Positions 17,162 to 24,622 of a stretch of 64,000 nt of DNA are shown here, one piece after another; position 1 is the first letter of the stretch; every line of letters begins with the position of its first letter. The stretch covers positions 248,001-312,000 of the forward strand of contig CANTVF010000001.1 of the NCBI GenBank assembly GCA_947852905.1, written 5' to 3'. A model generated the notes under the pieces. The model ran no database searches. It had not been told where the DNA came from and was given only the letters and a program-made list of their open reading frames with translations. The stretch is from an uncultured Tidjanibacter sp. (GTDB lineage: Bacteria > Bacteroidota > Bacteroidia > Bacteroidales > Rikenellaceae). Position numbers and translations under genes: made by a program.

Positions 17162-18592
17162 TCACGGGCGCGGGGAGACACTGAATTGCGTAATCAGATT
17201 ACCGGCCATTTCGGTAGGCATACTTGCCATAACCGCATCCTCTTCGGGAGTGAAGTGGATTATGTAGCACGACGGGACTGTAATGCCGAATTTTTCTTTT
17301 ATGTAATCGTCGCAATCGCCGAGTACGACACCAGACTCTATATCTACGACAAAACCGTTGGAAGGCACTAACGAGCCGTAAGTAATGATACCCTTACCGT
17401 CGTTCGATACCGTGGCTGTGCCATAGCCCGGATATTCTCTGAAAATGGTAGTTTTTTCGGTTTCCGTGTTGTAGAATGCCGGATATATCGCAGTCGTTAT
17501 GGTGCCGTTATTTAAAGTTTCTTCGATGTATCTACCTGTTATCCAACGTCCGTCGGCACTCATCAAAGTCAGTTGGGCGGTGCAGTACATTCCGCTTACG
17601 AGATTGAACGGAACTTGCTCGCCATAACTGTTGTCAATCAAGACCTCTTCGATGGTATAAACGTCTTTGCCAACTTTGTTCAAAACACCGTTTTTCCAAT
17701 ATACCATGCCAGTTATTTCTTCCCATTGAGTGCCGTAGATAATGGTGCCGTCAATACTGACACCTCGAGCCATGCACATCGTGCTTTCCCCTCCACGGTA
17801 ACTTTGAGCAGGCATTTCCAAAGGTTGCGGTATGCCGTCAACCCACATAAGGGGTTTTATTGTACCAACGCTTTCGTAACAGAATCCGACCCATATACGG
17901 CCGTCCGACGAAACACCTTGCACGTTAGGACTGTCCGACCATCCGTCCGGTACCTCGGGAATGAAGATATTGCCATCAATGGTGATCCCGACTGTATTTG
18001 TGCTGGCTGTGGAAATGAATGCCGTGCCTTGATCCGTGACAGCCATTGGTTTTTCAAGGCGATATAATTCGTTCTGGAGCGGTCCGATTTCGGTTTTGGT
18101 TCCGGTTTGCAGGTCGAAAAATACAGGGTAGGACAGATAGTTCTCGTCTGAAAGCATTTCGTGGCGCACACATACGCAGTATCGACCATTGGGAGACATG
18201 ACTGCACCGAGATCATATCCGTCGTATGTATTGTATACCGGAGATGTATTGCCTTTCGCGAGTTGAGTGATGCGTATTCTCGCCGATGCATTGCCAGCCG
18301 TAATCAATATATTACCGATACGTTCTTCGTTGGTATCGTTGTCCGTGACGGTTATTGAAAAAGAATTGTCTGTTACATCACCAATTACTATCCATGAAGC
18401 CGAAGGCTCTGTTTCGTACTTGGGATAGGCCTCTATCTTGATGGTGCGCGGAGCGTTGTCCGATCCGTAGAAAGAACATGTCGATTCTTCGATGCGTATG
18501 TATTGATATACTTCATCCACTTTCGAACATCCGATTGATAAAATGAGTATCGACATGAAAAGTGCCGATGTGCGTAAAAAATGTACAAGCAT
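17162..18592 (-). CDS. BACON-domain lipoprotein with repeat-like C-terminal region
   Basis: A 476-residue lipoprotein. The signal peptide ends in 'LSIGC' (Cys 22). One BACON-like domain follows (about 35-110: 'SASWIVIGDVTDNSFSITVTDNDTNEERIGNILIT', 'IRITQLAKG'). The remainder has repeated beta elements of the kind 'SPNGRYCVCVRHE', 'SSDGRIWVGFCYE', 'SIDGTIIYGTQWE' and 'SADGRWITGRYIE', which suggests a beta-propeller with (S)xDGR-type blades. BACON domains are thought to bind carbohydrate or mucin at the surface of Bacteroidetes. No TonB-dependent partner genes are near. A ligand cannot be assigned. Confidence 0.75.
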   Translation of the reverse strand: MLVHFLRTSALFMSILILSIGCSKVDEVYQYIRIEESTCSFYGSDNAPRTIKIEAYPKYETEPSASWIVIGDVTDNSFSITVTDNDTNEERIGNILITAGNASARIRITQLAKGNTSPVYNTYDGYDLGAVMSPNGRYCVCVRHEMLSDENYLSYPVFFDLQTGTKTEIGPLQNELYRLEKPMAVTDQGTAFISTASTNTVGITIDGNIFIPEVPDGWSDSPNVQGVSSDGRIWVGFCYESVGTIKPLMWVDGIPQPLEMPAQSYRGGESTMCMARGVSIDGTIIYGTQWEEITGMVYWKNGVLNKVGKDVYTIEEVLIDNSYGEQVPFNLVSGMYCTAQLTLMSADGRWITGRYIEETLNNGTITTAIYPAFYNTETEKTTIFREYPGYGTATVSNDGKGIITYGSLVPSNGFVVDIESGVVLGDCDDYIKEKFGITVPSCYIIHFTPEEDAVMASMPTEMAGNLITQFSVSPRP

Positions 18593-19041
18593 AAGACAGA
18601 AAGATAAAGTTTTTAAATAGGTTATTTATAAATAGGTATTTTGTGTCAACAGTCTTGCTTATGATGTTGTAAATATACAAAATATTTGCAACAAACAAAA
18701 CTTACAGGGCATTTTTGTTGGTAAATATACGTGTGTGGGCATTTGATGTGGAAATATATGCGTTTTTGGTGTATGTGGAAATCGGAAAGAAATGCTCTTG
18801 TTGGGAAGTTATGTTTAGCGTGGATTGACTGTGAGGTGACGGTTAATTTACTGAATGTAGAAAGCCGAGTGTGGGGGGTATACATGCTATTAACTTTTTT
18901 TAGATATTGGATTTAGTTTTGCGATTTTTATTTTTCAATTTTTATTATCGGCAGTCGATAGAATAGTTATGTAGCATCTGAAAAATATAGAAATTATTTT
19001 ATGAAAGTGCTGATTCGGAAAATATTTATAAATTTGTAGAG
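18593..19041. other. AT-rich intergenic region at the left edge of the accessory zone
   Basis: About 450 bases, much richer in A and T than the DNA before it. Open frames here are short and without recognisable sequence. A -7-like TAAATTTG is at 19029-19036, suitable for the gene at 19215. No repeat or tRNA was recognised. Confidence 0.5.
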
Positions 19042-19092
19042 TCTCTGGATAGAGATACGCTTAGGGTATAAGCGATTGTGCTGGTTAAGCAC
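19042..19092 (+). promoter_or_regulatory. Three tandem hairpins in the leader of the AIPR-like gene
   Basis: Three small perfect stems lie side by side, spaced by 2-3 bases: TCTCT-GGAT-AGAGA (19042-19055), CGCTTA-GGGTA-TAAGCG (19058-19074) and GTGCT-GGTTA-AGCAC (19078-19092). Each loop begins with GG and has the form GGNT(A). They start 6 bases after a -7-like box, so they would form the very 5' end of the transcript. They may be a regulatory leader or a binding array for an RNA-binding protein; this is inference. Confidence 0.45.
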
Positions 19093-19214
19093 TAAGTAAA
19101 GTGGTAAACGGAAGTTTCCTGGATACTTTTGATCATTCCCGCTTGCAGGTTAACGGCCTTTATCATAATTACTTGTCATGTATAATCAACGCGAGGAATG
19201 ATCAGATAAATGTT

Positions 19215-20603
19215 ATGGATACAGAAAAATACGTTATCCTTAAAGCAAGTAATCAAACTCAAATTTCAATCATCAAATCGCTTGAAGGTGTCGATATTCA
19301 GAGGATCGCCATGCCAATTTCTCCTGTGGATTTCATCAAGCTTCTTCATTTTGCGGATAGTAAAGTAAATCCGAGAAAAGCGAAAATCAATCCTATAGTC
19401 AAATCTATTGAGGAAACGTTGGAGTATTCTCCGGAGTTATATTATTTTTACTCAAAAGGTATCTTGCTTTCTACCTTATATTTTGATCTTTTAGATCGAA
19501 ATCGTGTTAGATTAAGTTTCTCAGAGGATGAGATAGAAGGTATAATGGACGGAGGGCACAATGCATTTGCGTTGGCAAGATATATAGCGAAAATACTCCT
19601 GAATGAAAATCTTACGACATGGGATGATTGTATAAGGTATTATCGTGATAAAGATAATTTTATAAAACTCAAGACAGAATGCGAGTTACAATCGAATTCT
19701 TCGAAGTTGAAGTTTTCCATACCAATCGAAATTATTGCGCCTTTAGACAAAGATGAAGCTTCAATAGAATATTATTCTAATCATATTCTTGAAATATGCT
19801 CAGCAAGGAATGCAAACGTATCTTTGACAGAATCCACTAAAAGTAATAAAGAGGGACTCTATGAAGTTTTAAAACAGTGTTTAAAAGGAAGTTATAAAGA
19901 AAATATCGCATGGAAGAGTGGGGAGAATGGATACATAAAATGTGAAGATATCGTAGCCCTTGCTTGTTTGCCTCTTATTAAATTAAGTGATTGCGGTTAT
20001 TTTGACGGGAACAGCGATGTCGGAACATTAAACCGTATATCGCTTTATGCTCAGAAAAGTGCGTGTGTTAAGTATTATCGCAATTTGATGAAGAATGCAC
20101 GTATATCTGATTTGCAGTCGGGAAAATATGACCTTACTGACCCGGCAATAAAATCGGGATTTAATCTTATTGATGACATAATAAGATTTTTTGATAAATT
20201 ATATTATTATTTTCCTATAATATATAATTTTAATGCCGGGGCATTTGGACGAATCAAGGGAGTAACGCAAAAAGAGAATGAGAATCATGTATACTTGAAC
20301 AGGTATACCGGTCCATTTAATACATTTTCTAAGAAATCTACCTACAATTATGCGTATGGATTTTTCTATCCTCTTGTGTGCGGATTAACTACTCTGATGA
20401 AATTTGACGAACAGCAGCAATTAAGTTGGATTATCAATCCCATGGATATTGATCTGGACTCAAATAGGGTAAAGGCATGTTTTGCAATTTATACCGATGC
20501 AGTTAAAGAGATGCAATATGATCCTCAAAAAGTGGGTAAATCAAGTTTCTCGTATAAATTATCCGACATAGTTATGAAAAGCATAATTGATTGTAGTAAA
20601 TAG
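19215..20603 (+). CDS. AIPR-like (abortive phage infection) protein
   Basis: 462 residues from the ATG at 19215; an open frame reaches back to a GTG at 19101, but the protein-like part begins at MDTEKYVILKASNQ. Central features follow the order seen in AIPR/DGQHR-type proteins: 'SPELYYFYSKGILL' (compare xEFFxxNNGITI), a short beta hairpin, then 'IMDGGHNAFALARYI' in the place of the family's (V)NGGQT box. Proteins with this core are often found in defence loci, and the fold is distantly related to ParB/Srx-like domains. Codon use is AT-rich, unlike the core genes. It has its own terminator and lies outside the proposed attL. The family call is by motif order only. Confidence 0.5.
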   Translation: MDTEKYVILKASNQTQISIIKSLEGVDIQRIAMPISPVDFIKLLHFADSKVNPRKAKINPIVKSIEETLEYSPELYYFYSKGILLSTLYFDLLDRNRVRLSFSEDEIEGIMDGGHNAFALARYIAKILLNENLTTWDDCIRYYRDKDNFIKLKTECELQSNSSKLKFSIPIEIIAPLDKDEASIEYYSNHILEICSARNANVSLTESTKSNKEGLYEVLKQCLKGSYKENIAWKSGENGYIKCEDIVALACLPLIKLSDCGYFDGNSDVGTLNRISLYAQKSACVKYYRNLMKNARISDLQSGKYDLTDPAIKSGFNLIDDIIRFFDKLYYYFPIIYNFNAGAFGRIKGVTQKENENHVYLNRYTGPFNTFSKKSTYNYAYGFFYPLVCGLTTLMKFDEQQQLSWIINPMDIDLDSNRVKACFAIYTDAVKEMQYDPQKVGKSSFSYKLSDIVMKSIIDCSK

Positions 20604-20620
20604 TTGTTATAGTGTTTTTT

Positions 20621-20660
20621 ATAAGCGACTCTGAAAATTGAAGGGGTCGCTTATTTTTTT
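20621..20660 (+). terminator. Terminator of the AIPR-like gene
   Basis: ATAAGCGACTC (20621-20631), loop, GGGTCGCTTAT (20644-20654) followed by a run of T. The stem has one G-T pair. It lies 18 bases after the stop codon. Confidence 0.88.
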
Positions 20661-20756
20661 ATTTTAAGCGACATATTTTAAGTGTTTGTATATGCAGCTG
20701 GTTTGTAATTCCGATACAATTCGAGAGACTCTGCTATTATATGGTACACATCATAA

Positions 20757-20841
20757 ACCAGCGCGACAAACAAATTTTCATTGTTTGTCGCGCTGATATT
20801 TAATCTATTCAAGACTGACTAATATTCTTCCTCGTTGAAGA
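20757..20841. repeat. attL candidate: diverged copy of the 3' end and terminator of the DUF2795 gene
   Basis: This segment matches 39550-39643. It contains a 15-bp hairpin (20759-20773/20781-20795, loop ATTTTCA identical in both copies) and, on the minus strand, the codons for FNEEEY followed by a stop (TAG here, TGA in the other copy). Homology ends at CCTCGTTGAAGA. The hairpin differs from the other copy at paired positions so that pairing is kept. It is read as the host end of a gene split by an element that brought a replacement 3' end. The rest of 20604-20984 shows no gene. Confidence 0.75.
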
Positions 20842-20937
20842 GTTATTTAATGTTTGTTTATCAGCTGATTATCGTTGCAATATCGGCATTTAGCCAAACA
20901 AACAGCGCCATTTGAGACGGTCTGAGGCGACTGACAA

Positions 20938-20983
20938 ACATCTTGGACAAACATATTAACTTTGATATGTTTGTCCAAGATGT
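20938..20983 (-). terminator. Long hairpin ending the GHKL-nuclease gene
   Basis: A perfect 19-bp stem (20938-20956 with 20965-20983) and an 8-base loop, starting 2 bases past the stop codon at 20985. The T-tract is weak, so it may act as a 3' stabilising structure as well as a terminator. Confidence 0.75.
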
Positions 20984-20984
20984 T

Positions 20985-23900
20985 TTATATATTATTGCAA
21001 ATGTGCCTTTTTACTATATTTTTCAACATCTCAACGAAATTGTCAAACGAGATGCCATTCGCATTAATTACTGCTTGAGAAACCAAAACTTGATATCCAC
21101 CAGCTATATGAACTATTGCATTATTATGATCCTCAACCGCATCACGCATACGTTCATTCAACTCACCAATATTAGGCAGAACACTAATATTTTCTTTGAT
21201 TTTATCAATCTCCGGATAAATATGCTGTTCCGCTAAATCTCTATCATATTGACTCATGTCTACGGTGCATAGTGCATAATGGTCTTTTTCTTTATATGAC
21301 GTCTGATGCTGAAGAGTACTCATTAATACACTTCTATCAATTTCCCAGCGACTTTTTACCTCAATATAATATATAACCTCATTATTGATAATCACCTTAA
21401 GATCCTGTCCACCCTGTTCATCAATTACAGAGACCTTCAATTTATTGTCTCCAAGAATGTTATTCAGTTGATGTAGTAAATATTCTTCTACATATAAACC
21501 TAAAGTTTTCTTAAAATCAAAATCATTTTTCTCTTTAAGTTCTCGAGCTAAGGCCTCCTTACCTAACTGAATTATTCTATCGATGTTTTCCAATTTACTT
21601 AGCTCCGCAATTGAGTTCAGTTTATTTGAATCTTGAACTTTCATAATTTGAAAGATGCTCTCACGTTTTTGGGGGCTATCGATAACGCTCAACATCAGTT
21701 GCGACTTATATGCATTAATAGTAGCAAACAACTCACACCATTGGGCACTATTTTCTGAATTACTAAGATTTTCTATAATTTCTAAGAATAGTTTCTGATG
21801 TGGATGTTTTTCTATTGAGCGTAAATGATCCTCCACGAAAGGTTTTTGTATCTTATCAGCTAATGACTTGCCAGACAAGATACCTGTCTCAATGAAATAG
21901 TCTCCATACTCATCATCCACCAATTCCGCATATACATCTTCATTGCAAATCTCATTATATAGCTCCTTTAAGCGAGGAGGAATCGATATCCCTTTTTTTA
22001 GTTGAATTGAATATTTATATTCCCCTTTTTGGTCTGGGTAGACCATATAATTTCTTAGAAAGGAATGTGCATCTTGAAAACCATATAATTCTTTAACCAT
22101 ACTATGAATCCACTCTTTCTTAGTACTCTTCTCATTTAACAATGTAAACCGTAAAAGAGAATCGTTTATAAGTGGAGTATAGCAATTTCTGACATCGAAG
22201 CATTCCTTCGCTAATTTATCCGTAGTATTTGGGATATAGTTATAATAATCTACTAGTAAATTATACATTCTTGCACTAAAACTTGTTCCATCTAGCGTGA
22301 TCAGCATTTTATATAGATCTAGAATCGCATATACAGTAGTATCGCTTAAATAATGTTTCTCATAATCTCTCGGAGCCAATGAAGTTCCATTGCCAATGGT
22401 TGTCTTTAAACTTGACGCCACATTTGTTAAATTTGTTATATAAGTTGTCAGGGCGGTTTTTGCTTTTTCATTATCGTACTCACAAGCGTCAGCAAGAATA
22501 TCTACAAATTTTGGATGAATAAATTTCTCTGTCTCTTCTGGAATCAGAATTTTCATTACAGAACGGAATGTGGGATTGAATGTTATAGGTTTTACAAGAT
22601 CTCCTGAGACTAATTCCAAATTTTCATTAGGCACAATAGAGCGAAGTGCTATATCATTATGAGGATTATTCCTTAGATAATCACATATCTCATACAACCA
22701 TTCAATATCATCCTCATTTAATGGTGTACACTTTATTTTATCACAAACTTCCTTTAATGTAATTGTATGAAAATTTTGTTCACCAACATACCACTCATCT
22801 ATATATTGGCTCCAATGTATTAAATCAGCCTTTTCGGGCAATATTGTATTATGAAGTTCTTTATTCAATAATGCATACAAGGCGTCTAATAGCTTCGGAG
22901 TCTCTTTACAGGCCTTGTACAATTCAGAATCTAGCACCTTTATATTCCTGGCCACAATATAACTATCATCTGTTTTGACAAGAGGTAATGATTCAAAATA
23001 TGCCACCCATTCTTTTTGTAGTTCTTCATAGTATACTTTCAGCCTTTCTTGTGGTGCTGGAAGAAAATTTACCCTTCCAAGATATTTACGTTCGTCAATT
23101 TGCGGCAAATTAGAGCTCAGATATTCTCTGACTAACGAACCGGCTAAATCTATCAGTTTTCTATTTTGCTCTGCTTGATCGTCGTTATTCTGGCCGTTCC
23201 CAACAAACAGCAAAGCATCTCGAGTATCTTTGTCACATGTAAAGGAAGGTGCATGGACTATATAATTCCATCCCCAATCTTCAGTTCCTAAAAGGGGTAA
23301 ATACAGGTAAAGCTGTGGCAAATCATTACTAAGTTCGTAATAATCTAAAGTAAGTCCTGTTGGAATCCTTGATATCCATGGAAGGATGATTGTAACCTTA
23401 CTTTCGTTAGTCTGCTCATCAATATCAGTTAAACTTTTCAAAAGATATAAATACAAATAATTGACTTGATCACTTTGTTCAATGGCAATTTTTTCTACCT
23501 CAATATGCCCATTGTCCCATATACGTTCTCTATTTATTATAGAATATTTTACAGAAGTTTGATCAACCTCATCTTCAAATGAAATCTGGTAAATTAAAGG
23601 ATTTAATGCCAGTACATAGGGGGTCAGTTTCGGGGATTTCTGAAAAGCCTCCTTTACGTTATCTTTTTCAATATCATAATCATGAAGATAGGTAAAAACC
23701 GTATGTTCTATCGGATTAGAACTCAATTGCTGTAATTCGCTTCCCCACTTTTGCTCTACCTCCACTTGAGTTTGTATTGCAGAACTCATGGTCTTCTTAT
23801 CTCTCGATGACCGATCAATAATATAATCCGTATTCTCGCCGAAATTATAGAAAATTTCTTTATCTGAAGCCACTTTTAGTGAACCCTTCAACTTAAAACG

Positions 23901-24278
23901 CAAACCAAACTTATGAGTTGTTAAAAAACCGGTACCATATTGTCCGACCTTGATTATATCATTGCGAACTTTACTACTAGTTTGTAATATTAAAGCTAAG
24001 ATAGATTTGCGATCAAATGGTTGTCCATTGTGTTCAAATACAAACTCTTGCTCTTTACGAATAAACCGAATAATGGCTTTTTTACCCACTTTAGACACAT
24101 CACGAGCATTCTGTACCAATTCCCAAATTGCTCTATTGGCCGGGACAGAACTATTATTATTGATACCTGTTATAATATCATTCGCTGGTTTCCCCCACAT
24201 AGTTTCAGCCAATGATTCCTCTGCTTCTTTGTCTATCTGATTCTTAAGACTTTCAGGGGTATAGTTTATGTCACACAT
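20985..24278 (-). CDS. GHKL ATPase with C-terminal DUF3883/PD-(D/E)XK-like nuclease domain
   Basis: A 1,097-residue protein, start at 24278 (MCDINYTPESLKNQ); the frame stays open upstream but into the promoter region. The N-terminal 250 residues are a sacsin/Hsp90-like GHKL ATPase: ELVQNARD at 53-60 (N-box), FEHNGQPF at 81-88 (G1-like), VGQYGTGF at 111-118 (G2). A long alpha-helical middle follows. The C-terminal part has 'QGGQDLKVIINNEVIYYIEVKSRW' order around 950-975, that is D...E-x-K of a PD-(D/E)XK-like or NOV/DUF3883 domain, with 'STLQHQTSYKEKDHYALCTVDM' following as in DUF3883. Such ATPase-nuclease fusions are common in defence islands. It is divergent from an HTH gene across a 113-base region with an operator-like palindrome. 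Activity and trigger are unknown. Confidence 0.75.
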   Translation of the reverse strand: MCDINYTPESLKNQIDKEAEESLAETMWGKPANDIITGINNNSSVPANRAIWELVQNARDVSKVGKKAIIRFIRKEQEFVFEHNGQPFDRKSILALILQTSSKVRNDIIKVGQYGTGFLTTHKFGLRFKLKGSLKVASDKEIFYNFGENTDYIIDRSSRDKKTMSSAIQTQVEVEQKWGSELQQLSSNPIEHTVFTYLHDYDIEKDNVKEAFQKSPKLTPYVLALNPLIYQISFEDEVDQTSVKYSIINRERIWDNGHIEVEKIAIEQSDQVNYLYLYLLKSLTDIDEQTNESKVTIILPWISRIPTGLTLDYYELSNDLPQLYLYLPLLGTEDWGWNYIVHAPSFTCDKDTRDALLFVGNGQNNDDQAEQNRKLIDLAGSLVREYLSSNLPQIDERKYLGRVNFLPAPQERLKVYYEELQKEWVAYFESLPLVKTDDSYIVARNIKVLDSELYKACKETPKLLDALYALLNKELHNTILPEKADLIHWSQYIDEWYVGEQNFHTITLKEVCDKIKCTPLNEDDIEWLYEICDYLRNNPHNDIALRSIVPNENLELVSGDLVKPITFNPTFRSVMKILIPEETEKFIHPKFVDILADACEYDNEKAKTALTTYITNLTNVASSLKTTIGNGTSLAPRDYEKHYLSDTTVYAILDLYKMLITLDGTSFSARMYNLLVDYYNYIPNTTDKLAKECFDVRNCYTPLINDSLLRFTLLNEKSTKKEWIHSMVKELYGFQDAHSFLRNYMVYPDQKGEYKYSIQLKKGISIPPRLKELYNEICNEDVYAELVDDEYGDYFIETGILSGKSLADKIQKPFVEDHLRSIEKHPHQKLFLEIIENLSNSENSAQWCELFATINAYKSQLMLSVIDSPQKRESIFQIMKVQDSNKLNSIAELSKLENIDRIIQLGKEALARELKEKNDFDFKKTLGLYVEEYLLHQLNNILGDNKLKVSVIDEQGGQDLKVIINNEVIYYIEVKSRWEIDRSVLMSTLQHQTSYKEKDHYALCTVDMSQYDRDLAEQHIYPEIDKIKENISVLPNIGELNERMRDAVEDHNNAIVHIAGGYQVLVSQAVINANGISFDNFVEMLKNIVKRHICNNI

Positions 24279-24355
24279 ATATTTATGTCTTATTTTTAAA
24301 GATACTTTACACAAAAGTACACAAAACGATTGTAAATAATATCGGATACAATTAC

Positions 24356-24376
24356 TATCTTTGCGTATAACGCAAA
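24356..24376 (+). promoter_or_regulatory. -7 box overlapped by a perfect palindrome: operator candidate
   Basis: TATCTTTG (24356-24363) matches the Bacteroidetes -7 box. Overlapping it is TTTGCGT-ATA-ACGCAAA (24360-24376), a perfect 7-bp inverted repeat 15 bases before the ATG of the HTH gene. A repressor bound there would cover the promoter, so autoregulation by the HTH protein is likely. The same 113 bases must also hold the promoter of the divergent GHKL gene (TATCTTTA at 24305-24298). Confidence 0.65.
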
Positions 24377-24391
24377 AAAAGTGAGAGCGCA

Positions 24392-24622
24392 ATGGCTGAT
24401 ATAAATAGACTCAAGGTCGTTCTGGTAGAGAAAAAACGGACCAACAAATGGTTGGCAGAGCAGTTAGGCAAAGATCCTGCAACTGTCTCAAAATGGTGTA
24501 CAAACACTTCACAGCCCGATTTACAGACTTTGACCAAGATTGCCTTTTTGTTAGGTGTTGAAGTTCGAAATTTGATAAATAAGAACGCAGACATATATGA
24601 GACCTCAGAAGCAATTCAGTAA
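24392..24622 (+). CDS. XRE/Cro-type helix-turn-helix regulator
   Basis: A 76-residue DNA-binding protein made almost wholly of one Cro/C1-type HTH: 'NRLKVVLVEKKRTNKWLAEQLG' and 'DPATVSKWCTNTSQPDLQTLTKIAFLLGVEVRNLI'. It is the first gene of the plus-strand defence operon, overlaps the helicase gene by 26 bases, and has a palindrome over its own promoter. This arrangement is like the controller proteins of restriction-modification systems, which delay nuclease expression after entry into a new host. That role is inference from context. Confidence 0.9.
   Translation: MADINRLKVVLVEKKRTNKWLAEQLGKDPATVSKWCTNTSQPDLQTLTKIAFLLGVEVRNLINKNADIYETSEAIQ

Noticed and set aside
19101..19214. N-terminal extension of the AIPR-like protein from a GTG at 19101
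   Set aside because: The region codes an unlikely sequence; the protein-like part starts at the ATG of 19215. Not fully excluded.
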